NCBI RefSeq assembly: GCF_900111815.1
Contig: NZ_LT630004.1
Coordinates: 227,595-291,594, forward strand
Length of the DNA stretch: 64,000 bases
Source: Bacillus massilinigeriensis
GTDB taxonomy: Bacteria; Bacillota; Bacilli; Bacillales; Cytobacillaceae
Direction of reading: 5' to 3'
In this document: positions 1-7,562 of the stretch, piece by piece
Layout of the letters: each line of letters opens with the position of its first letter
Numbering within the stretch: position 1 is the first letter of the stretch
The notes under the pieces: model-generated
What the model saw: only the letters and a program-made list of their open reading frames with translations
What the model was told of the DNA's origin: nothing
The model's database searches: none
Translations under genes and position numbers: made by a program

Positions 1-207
1 ATAGAGTGCTTTGAGATTTAGATATACTCATATGAAAGGTGCGTATTCTTGAGGTAGAAAGAATGAGTGCAGCTACATTTATCTCGACCTGCTCACCATC
101 TTTTGTCTCATAAAGAATGTTTTCTTTCCAATCCAATTGTACTTGTTTTCCTGGTGGAGTTTCAAAACGAACCGTCCCCTTTGGGGAAGCTATGCGCTTG
201 TCCTCCG
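1..207 (-). pseudogene. IS21-family transposase (IstA) fragment, cut by window edge
   Basis: Read on the minus strand, this stretch encodes an open segment containing FETPPGKQVQLDW followed by a predicted beta-strand core and ISTSRIRTFHMS-like text. The ETPPG-x-Q-x-Q-x-DW signature is typical of the catalytic core of IS21-family IstA transposases. The frame stays open to base 1, so the element continues outside the window. It ends at about base 207, exactly where the large duplicated segment begins, so the right part of the element is missing here. I cannot tell whether the part outside the window is complete. Confidence 0.6.
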
Positions 208-273
208 TAATGGTAGCCGATGGGGTTGCCTAAGAATTATTTACTAAATTAGAGCCAAATCATATCAGTTGTT

Positions 274-579
274 TTACCAAATCCACCACGATGCTTCTTT
301 TTTAGCTTGGTGTATCATTTCGTATTTAGTCACTTCAATTTCCCGTTTCACATCTTCTAAACGCTGAATTTTTTCAGTGTAGTTAGTCATATAATTTTCT
401 GCAGCTCGAAGAAATGCGTCTTTTGATTTACCAGATCGCCAACTTGATAGTGTAGTATCATAGAAAAAATCATCCAGCCGCTCTTTATCTTTTCTTAAGT
501 AATCAATATACCGTTCTATCTTTCCCTCCATTTCAATGAGTTTTGCTTTTTCTTTAAGGTATTTCGCCTCTTTGGTCAT
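274..579 (-). CDS. Small helical WxG-like T7SS partner protein (copy A)
   Basis: A 101-residue protein predicted to be almost entirely alpha-helical and highly charged, with a central SWRSGKSKDAF segment that resembles the W-x-G turn of WXG100/YwqH-like type VII secretion partner proteins. Its start overlaps the lipase stop by 4 bp (ATGA), implying translational coupling and a 1:1 complex. By analogy with the TlaA helper proteins of the S. aureus lipase toxin TslA, it probably packs on the helical C-terminus of the lipase to form the secretion signal. It differs from copy B (8902-9207) at one residue (WRSG versus WQSG). Assignment rests on architecture, not on a database match. Confidence 0.72.
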   Translation of the reverse strand: MTKEAKYLKEKAKLIEMEGKIERYIDYLRKDKERLDDFFYDTTLSSWRSGKSKDAFLRAAENYMTNYTEKIQRLEDVKREIEVTKYEMIHQAKKEASWWIW

Positions 580-1625
580 TGAAGTTTGTCAGCCTCCACA
601 AAGGTTTTTGCAGCTTCTCTTAATACTTTTACAAAATCAGTCGTATGTTCGCCATACCAATTGATAAACCCATTCATCTCTCTATTGATGAGGCTTTCCA
701 CATGCTGTGCTTCCTCTATATGAGAATAAGAAAGTAGTTCCGCACAGGTGGTATCATGTCTTTCCTCCACTTCTCTTATCTTTTTATTAAGGTCATCCGC
801 TCGGTCCAGAAGAATTTCAGGCGTAAGCTGAATGCTTCCAGCTTCTACCGAACCCATAAAATGTGGAGAGCGATAATATTCTTTGTTCGTCTTAATATCA
901 GTAAAAATATCGGACACGATGTTCCCGTATTCATCAAACTCAAATTTTTTAATACCATGATACTCATTTATAGCGTCTAATTCACTCTTAGTCCCTTCCC
1001 CGAAATTCTCCTGATCATATCTCTTTCCAAGTGCATAAACCGTTCCGATATGTTCTCTACCCCAAGTCTTCCATGAAGTGAAGGGGCCAGCCGACACAGG
1101 ATCCCTTGGATCTATGTAAACGGTATGTGTTTTGTCGAACTTTCCATCTTTTGCTGCCTTCTGCAATTCTGGTGGTAAACTGTGCAAAATAGCTGGTCCG
1201 CTAAAGGTAACTGAATCTAACCCAAGTACCGCAGAGGCATATTGCGAATCTGCGGAACCGAGAGAGTGACCGGTAGTGGAGATATACATGTTAGGATGAT
1301 CCTTTTGAATCTTTTTGGCGAACTTAACACTCTCGGTAAATTGGTTTTTCTTTGGCGTTAACCATTCTATATCATTGACAATAAGTGTCAAATCGGACTT
1401 CAAATCTTTCCAACTGTCCGGTTGTGTTCCTCTATAAGCTATGATTATATTATTTTCATGCTTATAAGCAACAGCATGCAGTCCGGTGTCTTTGTCATTC
1501 TTCACATCAACCAAATTCCATTTTTGAGTTTGGCCATTAATAGGAATTTTAATTTCTTTTTTAGGCTTTTTATATGCATCGTCACTCATACGATGATAGA
1601 TACTGTCTTGGATTAAATTCTTCAT
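576..1625 (-). CDS. Predicted T7SS lipase toxin with reverse domain order (TslA-like), copy A
   Basis: A 349-residue protein. The alpha/beta-hydrolase core fills roughly residues 1-265, with an AYRGT strand, the nucleophile elbow GHSLGS (Ser about 121) and candidate acid and base residues in YIDPRDP and SPHFMGS. The last 75-80 residues are predicted helices ending in FVEADKLQ, a possible type VII secretion tail placed at the C-terminus. The start was set at the inner ATG (1625) because GGGGAGGGAATCAAAT precedes it; an upstream ATG at 1643 lies within that ribosome site. No signal peptide is visible. The partner gene follows with a 4-bp overlap and an immunity-type lipoprotein gene is divergent. 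The phospholipase role is inferred from the TslA family. Confidence 0.75.
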   Translation of the reverse strand: MKNLIQDSIYHRMSDDAYKKPKKEIKIPINGQTQKWNLVDVKNDKDTGLHAVAYKHENNIIIAYRGTQPDSWKDLKSDLTLIVNDIEWLTPKKNQFTESVKFAKKIQKDHPNMYISTTGHSLGSADSQYASAVLGLDSVTFSGPAILHSLPPELQKAAKDGKFDKTHTVYIDPRDPVSAGPFTSWKTWGREHIGTVYALGKRYDQENFGEGTKSELDAINEYHGIKKFEFDEYGNIVSDIFTDIKTNKEYYRSPHFMGSVEAGSIQLTPEILLDRADDLNKKIREVEERHDTTCAELLSYSHIEEAQHVESLINREMNGFINWYGEHTTDFVKVLREAAKTFVEADKLQ

Positions 1626-1627
1626 AT

Positions 1628-1677
1628 TTGATTCCCTCCCCATTCTATATTATACTTTTTTTAGATTAAATTTCCAA
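1628..1677. promoter_or_regulatory. Interlocked divergent promoters of toxin and immunity genes (A)
   Basis: The two start codons are separated by 68 bp. Toward the lipoprotein (+): TTGATT at 1628-1633, 17 bp, TATACT at 1651-1656. Toward the lipase (-): TTGGAA at 1677-1672, 17 bp, TATAAT at 1654-1649. The two -10 boxes share four bases and each -35 lies on the far side of the other's -10, so RNA polymerase cannot hold both at once. The same arrangement recurs at 10256-10305 and 17848-17898. The promoters are read from consensus only. Confidence 0.65.
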
Positions 1678-1693
1678 TTTGTGAGGAGATAAA

Positions 1694-1999
1694 ATGGTAA
1701 AAAAGTTATTGATTGCCTTAATCATTACATTAACTTTATCAGGATGTGGCGGGGAGGATAAACAAGTGGAGAGTAAGCAAGTGGAGGATAAAATTATAAA
1801 AGAAGCAGTAAGGTTCGCAAAGGAAGTTGATAATAAAAAATTTATTCCAGACCACATTGAGTATTCTGACGTCATTGGGGGCGGCAGTTGTGACGTTTAT
1901 GGATATTATGAAGATGAGCCAAAAAAAGAAATAACTGTCGGTGTTATCTTTGATGAAGATGAGAATCGTTATGAAGGAACAACGATTGGGTCTAATTAA
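1694..1999 (+). CDS. Immunity-type small lipoprotein (TilA-like), locus A
   Basis: A 101-residue lipoprotein with N-terminal KK, a hydrophobic stretch and lipobox LSGC (Cys about 19), so the mature protein should be anchored outside the membrane. The mature part has one helix and then a strand-rich domain with the family core IEYxD-x-x-GGGxC-x-V-x-GYYE. It is divergent from lipase A. The same family recurs at 6441, 6935, 10322, 15145, 15832, 16489, 16846 and 17533. A membrane-anchored immunity protein against an externally delivered phospholipase is the simplest role. Repeated KQVE units just after the Cys are peculiar to this copy. Ribosome site GTGAGGAG precedes ATG. Confidence 0.72.
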   Translation: MVKKLLIALIITLTLSGCGGEDKQVESKQVEDKIIKEAVRFAKEVDNKKFIPDHIEYSDVIGGGSCDVYGYYEDEPKKEITVGVIFDEDENRYEGTTIGSN

Positions 2000-2104
2000 T
2001 TTTAATCGAAAGATACCTAGTTTAGATGTTCCTTTAATAGAACAATGAATCGTGAAAAAGTTGAAGTGGAAAAAGATTAAAACAAGAAGCAGTTTAAAAA
2101 ATAG

Positions 2105-2142
2105 AAAAACCCCAGGATGCTTTATATGAGATTCTGGGGTTT
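2105..2142. terminator. Bidirectional intrinsic terminator
   Basis: AAAACCCCAG pairs with CTGGGGTTTT, with A- and T-rich flanks on both sides. It lies between the immunity lipoprotein (+) and the convergent ORF 2147-2422 (-). An identical copy sits at 10777-10815. Confidence 0.8.
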
Positions 2143-2146
2143 TATA

Positions 2147-2422
2147 TTATATAAGACGTTTTTCCATTTCCTTTTCTAATTCCTGATGGCTGTATATATT
2201 TCCTGCTATTTCAAAGTCAATGCCATAATCAAATAGATCGTCATACCCAACGCCCTGTTTATTAGTGACATCATATCTGCCAAACTCTTCGTCAAAAAAT
2301 ATCATTCCAAGATTATCAAACTCCTCGCAATCATAACCACTTTCTGTCAAGTATTCATTCCCATCCAGATACTTAACAAAATGTCTTTGAACCGGATTCT
2401 TATGAGGTGAGGATGTTAACAA
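2147..2422 (-). CDS. Acidic protein of unknown function (copy A)
   Basis: A 91-residue acidic protein rich in Asp, Glu and aromatic residues, with no signal peptide, no membrane segment and no family I recognise. Its N-terminal codons overlap the opposite-strand lipase fragment at 2410-2610, so the reading frame may be the surviving 3' part of a longer gene joined to unrelated DNA. The copy in duplication B (10819-11095) carries a small indel (GCAA to GGGAA) that breaks the frame. A second immunity or antitoxin-like role is possible from context only. Confidence 0.4.
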   Translation of the reverse strand: MLTSSPHKNPVQRHFVKYLDGNEYLTESGYDCEEFDNLGMIFFDEEFGRYDVTNKQGVGYDDLFDYGIDFEIAGNIYSHQELEKEMEKRLI

Positions 2423-2610
2423 GTCACTCTCACGGAGAAGAGGTTTCCCATTTTTCCTCTGCCATTCTTGGCTTAGATTTCGTCACATTTGCTGGACGAC
2501 CTGCCAATATTAACAGCTTGCCTAAGAAATATAAGGAAGAAGCCAAATTTCCTTGGATCGAATTACAGCTTTATTTACGACATTCTAGCTGTATCTTTTT
2601 TGACCTGGAT
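2410..2610 (+). pseudogene. Lipase-toxin fragment (nucleophile region), copy A
   Basis: The translation SHFSSAILGLDFVTFAG followed by INSLPKKYKEEAK aligns with the part of the lipase at 17901 that runs from just after GHSLGS to SLPKEYREAAK. The serine elbow itself has decayed to SHSHGEE. No start, N-terminus or C-terminus remains. It is the relic of a further toxin gene, now on the opposite strand from lipase A. The sister relic is at 11083-11283. Confidence 0.75.
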
Positions 2611-2838
2611 AAATACTGATCTAAAAATTTAGGATCTTGATCTATACTGATTATTATCTGAAGTTTCAGGGCTATCCTACTGAAAGGAATGGCCTGTTTT
2701 TTATTTATAAGGTTTTAAAAATGCTGCTCTACCTCACCATAAATCTTTTTTCATTTAGGCTGTTTTCGTATAGATTGTTGCTTTCTTGACCATACTATTA
2801 AAGGGTTGATATAATGGGGTCTAAGGAGGCGTTTGGGG

Positions 2839-3846
2839 ATGTGGAAAGATGTATATGAGGATTTCAGCGAACTAACCAAATCTGAACAATTAGCGTTGTT
2901 TAATGCGATGAAAGAAGACTTGTTTCCAGATGAACCTGATAAAATTACTAAACTACTCAAAACTATTCGTGAAGCCCGTTTTTCTTCTGGTTTAGGTTGT
3001 GTTTATTGTGGAAGTACATCTGTGAAGCGGAACGGTAAATATCGTTCAAGACAACGCTATCTGTGTAATGATTGTGGAAAGTCTTTCAATGATATGTCCA
3101 ATACACCATTTTCAGGCTCACGCTATCCTGAAAAATGGGTGAAATACATTGAACTAATGGTAGAGGGTTATACCCTACCGAAAATCGCTGAAAAACTCCA
3201 AATACACATTTCTACTGCCTTTTATTGGAGGCATAAAATCTTGAACGCATTAGGGAGTCTTGGTTTTAATCAACTTCAAGGCATTGTTGAGAGTGACGAA
3301 ACCTTCTTTCGTGAGTCTATGAAAGGTAAGGAAATCACTCATAGGAAAGCCAAGAAGCGTGGTGAAAAAGACGAAAAAAGAGGGATTTCAAACCTTAAAA
3401 TTGCTGTTGTAGTGGCACAAGACCGTAACGGTAGTGTGATTGCTCGGAAAGCAGGAACAGGTCGTGTTAAAGCTGAAGAAATAGACACTGTGATAGGTGA
3501 GTATATTCACCCATCTGCTTTGTTATGTACAGATACAGCAACTAGTTATAAGAAATTCGCCAAACTAAAAGGGTTACAACACGAAACAGTCAACGAACGC
3601 CAAAAACAGCGTGTGAAGAAGGGAATCTACCATATTCAACACGTTAATAACTTTCATAGTCGATTGAAAACTTGGATGGAGCGTTTTCAAGGGGTGGCAA
3701 CTAAATACCTTGATAACTACCTCTATTGGTTTCGATGGCTTGAACTTAGCAAAAACTTAGCATTTGAAAATCGAGTTGAACAAATGCTTATTTCGGCGTG
3801 TCAAAAGTCTAATCACAATACAGTTGAAATGTTAAGAAGTGCATAA
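2839..3846 (+). CDS. IS1595-family (ISXO2-like) DDE transposase
   Basis: A 335-residue transposase. Residues about 54-90 form a zinc ribbon (CVYCG...YLCNDCGKSF), followed by a helix-turn-helix-like segment (LPKIAEKLQIHISTAFYWRHK) and the ISXO2-type catalytic domain. The first Asp is in VESDETFF, the second in LCTDTATSY, and the HxxN-type HVNNFHSRLKTWM block replaces the usual DDE end. The start at 2839 is preceded by AAGGAGG with 9 bp spacing. The gene is intact and lies in a complete element with intact ends, so it could be active. Confidence 0.93.
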   Translation: MWKDVYEDFSELTKSEQLALFNAMKEDLFPDEPDKITKLLKTIREARFSSGLGCVYCGSTSVKRNGKYRSRQRYLCNDCGKSFNDMSNTPFSGSRYPEKWVKYIELMVEGYTLPKIAEKLQIHISTAFYWRHKILNALGSLGFNQLQGIVESDETFFRESMKGKEITHRKAKKRGEKDEKRGISNLKIAVVVAQDRNGSVIARKAGTGRVKAEEIDTVIGEYIHPSALLCTDTATSYKKFAKLKGLQHETVNERQKQRVKKGIYHIQHVNNFHSRLKTWMERFQGVATKYLDNYLYWFRWLELSKNLAFENRVEQMLISACQKSNHNTVEMLRSA

Positions 3847-3873
3847 AAAGACCTCAATTATTATGAGGTCGAT

Positions 3874-4074
3874 TTATGACTGTTTATCTTTTGATTTTTT
3901 TGCAATATAAGATGCACAAAACAGAGCAAATCCAAGGCAAATAAATGATATTGATAGGAGTTGCTCGCTAAAGATAAAAGAACCATTAAATCTATTTATA
4001 AACAAGACTAAACCAAGGATAAACAAAATAATACCTAATCCAAAATTCACTTTCCCTAAAACTGTATTATTCAT
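3874..4074 (-). CDS. Passenger small membrane protein in the IS1595 element
   Basis: A 66-residue protein with two predicted transmembrane helices (ILFILGLVLFI and LSISFICLGFALFCASYI) and a basic cytoplasmic tail KKSKDKQS. The start at 4074 follows AAGGAGGTG with good spacing; the longer frame beginning at 4104 would include the ribosome site. It lies inside the element boundaries, convergent with the transposase, so it moves with it. Passenger genes are known in some IS1595-family members. I recognise no function. Confidence 0.65.
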   Translation of the reverse strand: MNNTVLGKVNFGLGIILFILGLVLFINRFNGSFIFSEQLLSISFICLGFALFCASYIAKKSKDKQS

Positions 4075-4184
4075 ACAGTACACCTCCTTTTCGCTTGAAA
4101 ACAAGTCTATAATTCATAGTAATCATTATATATACGGTTCAACAACTTATTAGTTTCATTGATAAATTTATGTTTATATACATT

Positions 4185-4754
4185 TTAACATAAAGAACTA
4201 TTTTTTATATAATAGCAACAAAGTTTAAAAAAACAGCCTTCATTTATTATGGAATCTACAATTTCATCCATATTTGCATTGTCATTTTTAACTAGATATT
4301 TTTCAGGGAATTTATCTGAATTGAAATCTTCAACAATCTGTCTGATTCTATCCTCTCCTACGAATGCTACTCCGCTCCTTTGTGCATCTCTTTTAATAAT
4401 AAGGTCTGTGTTGCTGCTAACCACAACAACTTTAATGTTGGTTTCAGGGTTATTAATACGTTCCACAACAGAAAACATCTGCTCTTTAGAAAAAACATAA
4501 TCGACAACCACATTAATTTTCTTTTTTGTAAAATTATTAATCAAGGAAACAATGTTATCCCAAAGTATATTTAAGTAAAACTTATCATGATCGTCACAAG
4601 GATGAACCCAGCCCTTTTTCACCATATTGTATAGCGTATCTCCCTCAATATGGACACAAACCCCATTCATATTTTCTGATATTTTTGTTGCCAACGTAGT
4701 TTTACCTGACCCTGGAGCGCCGGTTATTAAAATGACAGTAGCTAGCGTATTCAA
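4185..4754 (-). CDS. P-loop kinase / AAA_33-type NTPase, 3' end altered by IS insertion (copy A)
   Basis: The N-terminal TVILITGAPGSGKTT is a Walker A motif. VVVDYVFS and a C-terminal IIKRDAQRSG-like segment resemble the P-loop kinases of the AAA_33, shikimate-kinase and zeta-toxin-like groups; the substrate is unknown. The start is a TTG at 4754, preceded by AAAGGATG. The IS1595 insertion separated the last ten codons, and translation now runs into the element's right end, adding about 18 foreign hydrophobic and Cys-rich residues before a stop at 4185. The intact sister is 11402-11932. The altered tail probably matters little for the core fold but could affect stability. Confidence 0.75.
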   Translation of the reverse strand: MNTLATVILITGAPGSGKTTLATKISENMNGVCVHIEGDTLYNMVKKGWVHPCDDHDKFYLNILWDNIVSLINNFTKKKINVVVDYVFSKEQMFSVVERINNPETNIKVVVVSSNTDLIIKRDAQRSGVAFVGEDRIRQIVEDFNSDKFPEKYLVKNDNANMDEIVDSIINEGCFFKLCCYYIKNSSLC

Positions 4755-4911
4755 AAAAATCACATCCTTTACTATGTTATTCTATAAACCATATAAATGG
4801 GCCTGCTGTGATATGCACAAAATGGATTATGAGAGTTGTACCTGATAATCCGATTTGAAATTAGAGTAAAAATTGATGATCGTGATGAAAACTTGGGTTT
4901 AAATTTGTTCT

Positions 4912-5028
4912 TTACACATTAAAAATAATTCGTATTTCCTCTCTGAACATTTCGTATGCCGCGATTTCGCCTTGAATATAACCACTTCTGAAATCAACTT
5001 CATCTTCTTTAAATTTATCTTTTAACAT
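4912..5028 (-). CDS. Small hypothetical protein (38 aa)
   Basis: A short frame coding for an acidic peptide that ends AAYEMFREEIRIIFNV and includes the GYIQGEI segment. There is no obvious ribosome site, so it may be the remains of a longer gene. It lies alone between the kinase and the frameshifted ORF at 5077. The rest of 4764-5055 holds nothing I can identify. Confidence 0.3.
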   Translation of the reverse strand: MLKDKFKEDEVDFRSGYIQGEIAAYEMFREEIRIIFNV

Positions 5029-5076
5029 GATAGCAATTCTTTATTAGTTGATTGAATGAGTGGGAGAGGTGAAACT

Positions 5077-5419
5077 ATGCCAAAAGACGAATTTGGGATA
5101 ATTGATAGTATCGATCCCGATTACAATTATATAGATTATGATCCTGAAAAATATAACTGTGTGTCCATTGAGTGCGAATATGTTGAAAACTGGTGGAAGC
5201 AGCTGCATTTATTAAAAACCTATTACCAACGCATGAGCCGCCCCGACTTCGGCTTAAATCGATGGGGAATCACCATAATCCCACCGGAATCCCTGCCTGG
5301 TTTTTTAGATTATACTCACAGAACCTAAAATATACACGGATGACAGCCTTGTTGCATTAGTGGAGAAAATCCGAGAGGCAATAGAGAAAAACAAGTTCAT
5401 GATTCATTATGGGGTATAG
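5077..5419 (+). pseudogene. Frameshifted small acidic protein, possibly immunity-like
   Basis: The start at 5077 follows GGGAGAGGTG. The frame encodes about 84 residues including YDPEKYNCVSIE, FGLNRWGITIIPPESL and PGFLD, then hits a stop. Shifting frame at about 5310 recovers IILTEPKIYTDDSLVALV and finishes with IEKNKFMIHYGV, so about 115 residues were once continuous. A 2-bp loss after GAT explains it. The general look (conserved Trp, ITIIPPES, terminal H-x-G) recalls small Bacillus proteins found near polymorphic toxins, but I cannot name the family. Immunity is a guess from context. Confidence 0.5.
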
Positions 5420-5435
5420 GGGCGAATGGACTGGT

Positions 5436-5575
5436 AGCACTCCACCGAAGGCTTAAAGGCTGGATACAGCGATTTAACGGAGTGGCGACGTCTGAACAAT
5501 TATCTTGCGTGGTTTCAAGTGTTAGAGAGTATGCATCATCAGCGAAATGAAGTTACAATGAATGCTGTGATAATA
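5436..5575 (+). pseudogene. IS1595-type transposase C-terminal remnant
   Basis: LHRRLKGWIQRFNGVAT and, one frame over, LNNYLAWFQVLESMHHQRNE match the C-terminal block of ISXO2-type transposases (compare FHSRLKTWMERFQGVATKYL in the element at 2758). It is a different, more distant member, with a frameshift and no ends. The remainder of 5576-5800 has no recognisable feature. Confidence 0.6.
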
Positions 5576-5806
5576 AGAGTGAATGTAATCCCAAATTTAG
5601 AAGCATTTAATACACTTAAATTATCTAAGTTTACTGTCTGAAGGTTGTTTCTTTATTCAACTAAAGGGCGTTGAAGAATGAATGTTGCAAAGAAAATTAA
5701 CTTATACCTACTTTTTCCTATGTATTAGTAATTCATTATTAAATGTTAATAAAAGGGGAAATTTATTTTAACTGAAGCGATTCGAATAGTGGAGGAATAG
5801 AGATGA

Positions 5807-6358
5807 ATGACAATGGATAAAACCAATAGGTTCCTCAATTTAGATGTCACGATGATATTATTAATTGCCGTTTTAGTTTTTGATTTGGTTGTTATTATAA
5901 TGTCTTTCAATAATTATTATTTTTCCTTTGTACTATCCACTAATAATAAGTTGCCCGTTCTACTTACTTTAGTTGCATTTTATCTTTTTGCATTTGCTCA
6001 AATGATAGACCGAGTATTCATTATTACGGTCACGATTACAGCATTTCTATTTTTAGGACTCATTTCGGTAACTAACAATTCCTATCACACCATTGGTTCC
6101 TCAACAGGTAACGTAAAGGTACTGATAGGATATAGAAATGCCACCTTAGGAGAAACCAACCACTTCTATAATTTTTATTTATATACATCGATTCCTGGTT
6201 TGGTGAAAAAAGTGAAAGAACATCATTCTATTCAGACTCGGGGAGTTACCACTGACGACTTAGAAGTGTTGGGAGTAGACGATGCTGAATGGATAGATGA
6301 CGAGAAAGTAATTTTCCACTCTCCCTATGCAGAAAACACACAAGTTGAATTAAAATAG
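5807..6358 (+). CDS. Membrane protein of unknown function (183 aa)
   Basis: Three hydrophobic helices (about residues 14-35, 48-66 and 70-90: ILLIAVLVFDLVVIIMSF, LPVLLTLVAFYLFAF, VFIITVTITAFLFLGLI) are followed by a soluble domain of about 90 residues that should face outward. GGAGG lies 11 bp upstream; a 5-codon frame starting at 5803 overlaps the start and could modulate it. No family recognised. It sits among toxin-immunity remnants, but membership in that system is not shown by sequence. Confidence 0.55.
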   Translation: MTMDKTNRFLNLDVTMILLIAVLVFDLVVIIMSFNNYYFSFVLSTNNKLPVLLTLVAFYLFAFAQMIDRVFIITVTITAFLFLGLISVTNNSYHTIGSSTGNVKVLIGYRNATLGETNHFYNFYLYTSIPGLVKKVKEHHSIQTRGVTTDDLEVLGVDDAEWIDDEKVIFHSPYAENTQVELK

Positions 6359-6440
6359 CAGGTATTAGATTTATTTAAAAAATATTAAGTCTCCTAAAAG
6401 GTGCGCAATTTTGGAAAATTAAGGAAATGAGGGTAATAAG

Positions 6441-6761
6441 TTGGTAAAAAGATATTTATTCTTATTCACTTTCGTCTTACTGGCTGTGATGGTGGGGTGC
6501 AGCGAAAAAGAAAGCGAAGATCCAGAGGTCACCAAAAGAGCAAATCAGCTAGCAATAGAGTATATCCAGGAAGAAGAAGGGCGAACATTGGTACCGGATG
6601 AAATAGAATTCAGCACCGGTATTGGTGCTAGAGGTTGCTGGGTCACAGGACACTACAAAGATAAGCCATCGGAAGTGGTGTCAGTTGCTATCTCCTATGA
6701 CAAAGGCGGGAAAGATATGGAAGTGGATTATTTAGGAAGACCGCCTAAAGAAGATAAATAA
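6441..6761 (+). CDS. Immunity-type small lipoprotein, divergent member
   Basis: A 106-residue lipoprotein with TTG start and GAGGG ribosome site. The signal peptide ends VGC. The mature part keeps the family plan: helix, LVPDEIEFS, then GIGARGCWVTGHYKDKPSE and strands. It has ARGC where the others have GGGxC, and it is on the plus strand with no lipase beside it, so it is an orphan immunity gene or the product of an older duplication. Terminator at 6779-6812. Confidence 0.65.
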   Translation: MVKRYLFLFTFVLLAVMVGCSEKESEDPEVTKRANQLAIEYIQEEEGRTLVPDEIEFSTGIGARGCWVTGHYKDKPSEVVSVAISYDKGGKDMEVDYLGRPPKEDK

Positions 6762-6778
6762 GACGGGGTAAAAGCAGT

Positions 6779-6812
6779 GAAAAAGGAAGCCAGCAAATTG
6801 GCTTCCTTTTTT
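6779..6812 (+). terminator. Intrinsic terminator
   Basis: AAAAGGAAGCCA pairs with TGGCTTCCTTTT, followed by T residues, directly after the lipoprotein gene at 6441. Confidence 0.85.
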
Positions 6813-6883
6813 CAATGAAACACTTCGTCGATCATGTCTCGTGCATCATCAAGTATTTGGGTAGAGATTTCCTTTCTTCAAAA

Positions 6884-6927
6884 TAAAACTAGGCGATTCA
6901 TCTGCATGATGTTCCGCCTAGTTTTAT
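6884..6927. terminator. Terminator of the minus-strand immunity gene (repeat family)
   Basis: AAACTAGGCG and CGCCTAGTTT form a 10-bp stem with T-runs on both sides. The same hairpin, loop included, ends the immunity genes at 15783-15824, 16437-16480 and 17482-17524, so it travels with the immunity cassette. Confidence 0.8.
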
Positions 6928-6934
6928 TTATCCA

Positions 6935-7234
6935 TCACTCTAATGAATCCCCTGCAACAGAATCTGCATGATAATACTCATCAGCTGGATCGTATGAAAC
7001 AGACACTGAAATTTCTTTATCTGGATCACTTTCATAGTGACCATAAACAAAGCAAAAACCCCCGCCAGGTGCGTCTGGATATTCAATCCTTTCTGGTATA
7101 AATGTTTCTTTTTCGTTTTCTTTCGTGTATCTTACTGCTTCTTTTTTGATTTTTTCTGCTACCACTTTATCCTCTCCCCCGCATGCTGATAAAATTCCTA
7201 TAACCAATATGCTGATGAGTAATTTTTTGAACAT
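6935..7234 (-). CDS. Immunity-type small lipoprotein, orphan
   Basis: A 99-residue lipoprotein, lipobox LSAC. Its mature part differs at a single residue from the intact gene at 17533-17832, while the signal peptides differ more. This points to recent copying or exchange between loci more than 10 kb apart. Upstream is the usual divergent promoter (TTGGAAAATT and a weak TGTAAGAT) followed by a ribosome site and an ATG at 7303 that opens only a short dead frame. The toxin partner is thus missing and this gene is an orphan. Confidence 0.72.
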   Translation of the reverse strand: MFKKLLISILVIGILSACGGEDKVVAEKIKKEAVRYTKENEKETFIPERIEYPDAPGGGFCFVYGHYESDPDKEISVSVSYDPADEYYHADSVAGDSLE

Positions 7235-7482
7235 TTAATCGCCTCGCAGTTGGAAAATTCAACTAAATAATAGTGTAAGATACAAGTGGGTGGGAATCAA
7301 ATATGCAAATTTATGCGAGACTTAGAGTATTACACATTGAGTAATTTCCACATAGAGATATTAAACAAGTCGTCACTCTAATCTTTTATAAAGAAAACAT
7401 TATACTAAGAATCAAACTTATTTCCTCATTCTTCATAAGAGTTTTCTTGTGTTATTATATACTCTCATTCCGAAAAATCTTT
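7235..7482. other. Dead toxin leader and gene-free DNA
   Basis: Positions 7240-7305 keep the toxin-side promoter, GGGTGGGAATCAAAT ribosome region and start codon of the lipase cassette. The reading frame stops after about 13 codons and no further lipase similarity was seen. The rest up to the IS3 target site is AT-rich and shows no gene. Confidence 0.55.
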
Positions 7483-7562
7483 GTATGGATAGGTTACACT
7501 TAGTTGGACAGATATTTTAAGGTCAAGTAGACTATTACTAATACATTAGGGGAGAACCTACC

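Larger units (their letters stand above)
2758..4238 (+). mobile_element. IS1595-family insertion sequence, complete, with passenger gene
   Basis: A 1481-bp element. Its ends are 25-bp imperfect inverted repeats (left GGCTGTTTT...TTGTTGCT; the right end read inward is the same with about 20 of 25 matches). It is bordered by a perfect 8-bp target duplication TTCATTTA at 2750-2757 and 4239-4246, the length expected for IS1595. It contains a transposase (2839-3846) and a passenger gene (3874-4074). The empty site survives in copy B near 11420. The insertion split the kinase gene: the ten last kinase codons now lie to the left of the element. Confidence 0.93.
208..4820. repeat. Large duplication, copy A
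   Basis: Near-identical to 8836-11995 (copy B). Shared parts are the small helical protein, most of the lipase gene, a terminator, an unidentified minus-strand ORF, a lipase fragment and a P-loop kinase. Copy A is longer because an IS1595-family element (2758-4238) sits in it. Homology breaks between about 1535 and 2068, where the lipase N-terminus, the divergent promoter and the immunity lipoprotein differ from copy B. It fades out beyond about 4820. Confidence 0.9.

Noticed and set aside
756-980. Plus-strand frames opposite the lipase genes (also 1422-1616, 9384-9608)
   Set aside because: They are exact antisense shadows of the lipase gene in both duplications, without ribosome sites.
4185-4754. 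Zeta-type toxin kinase
   Set aside because: Walker A is present but the zeta-specific substrate-binding motifs and an epsilon antitoxin gene were not seen, so it was called only a P-loop kinase.
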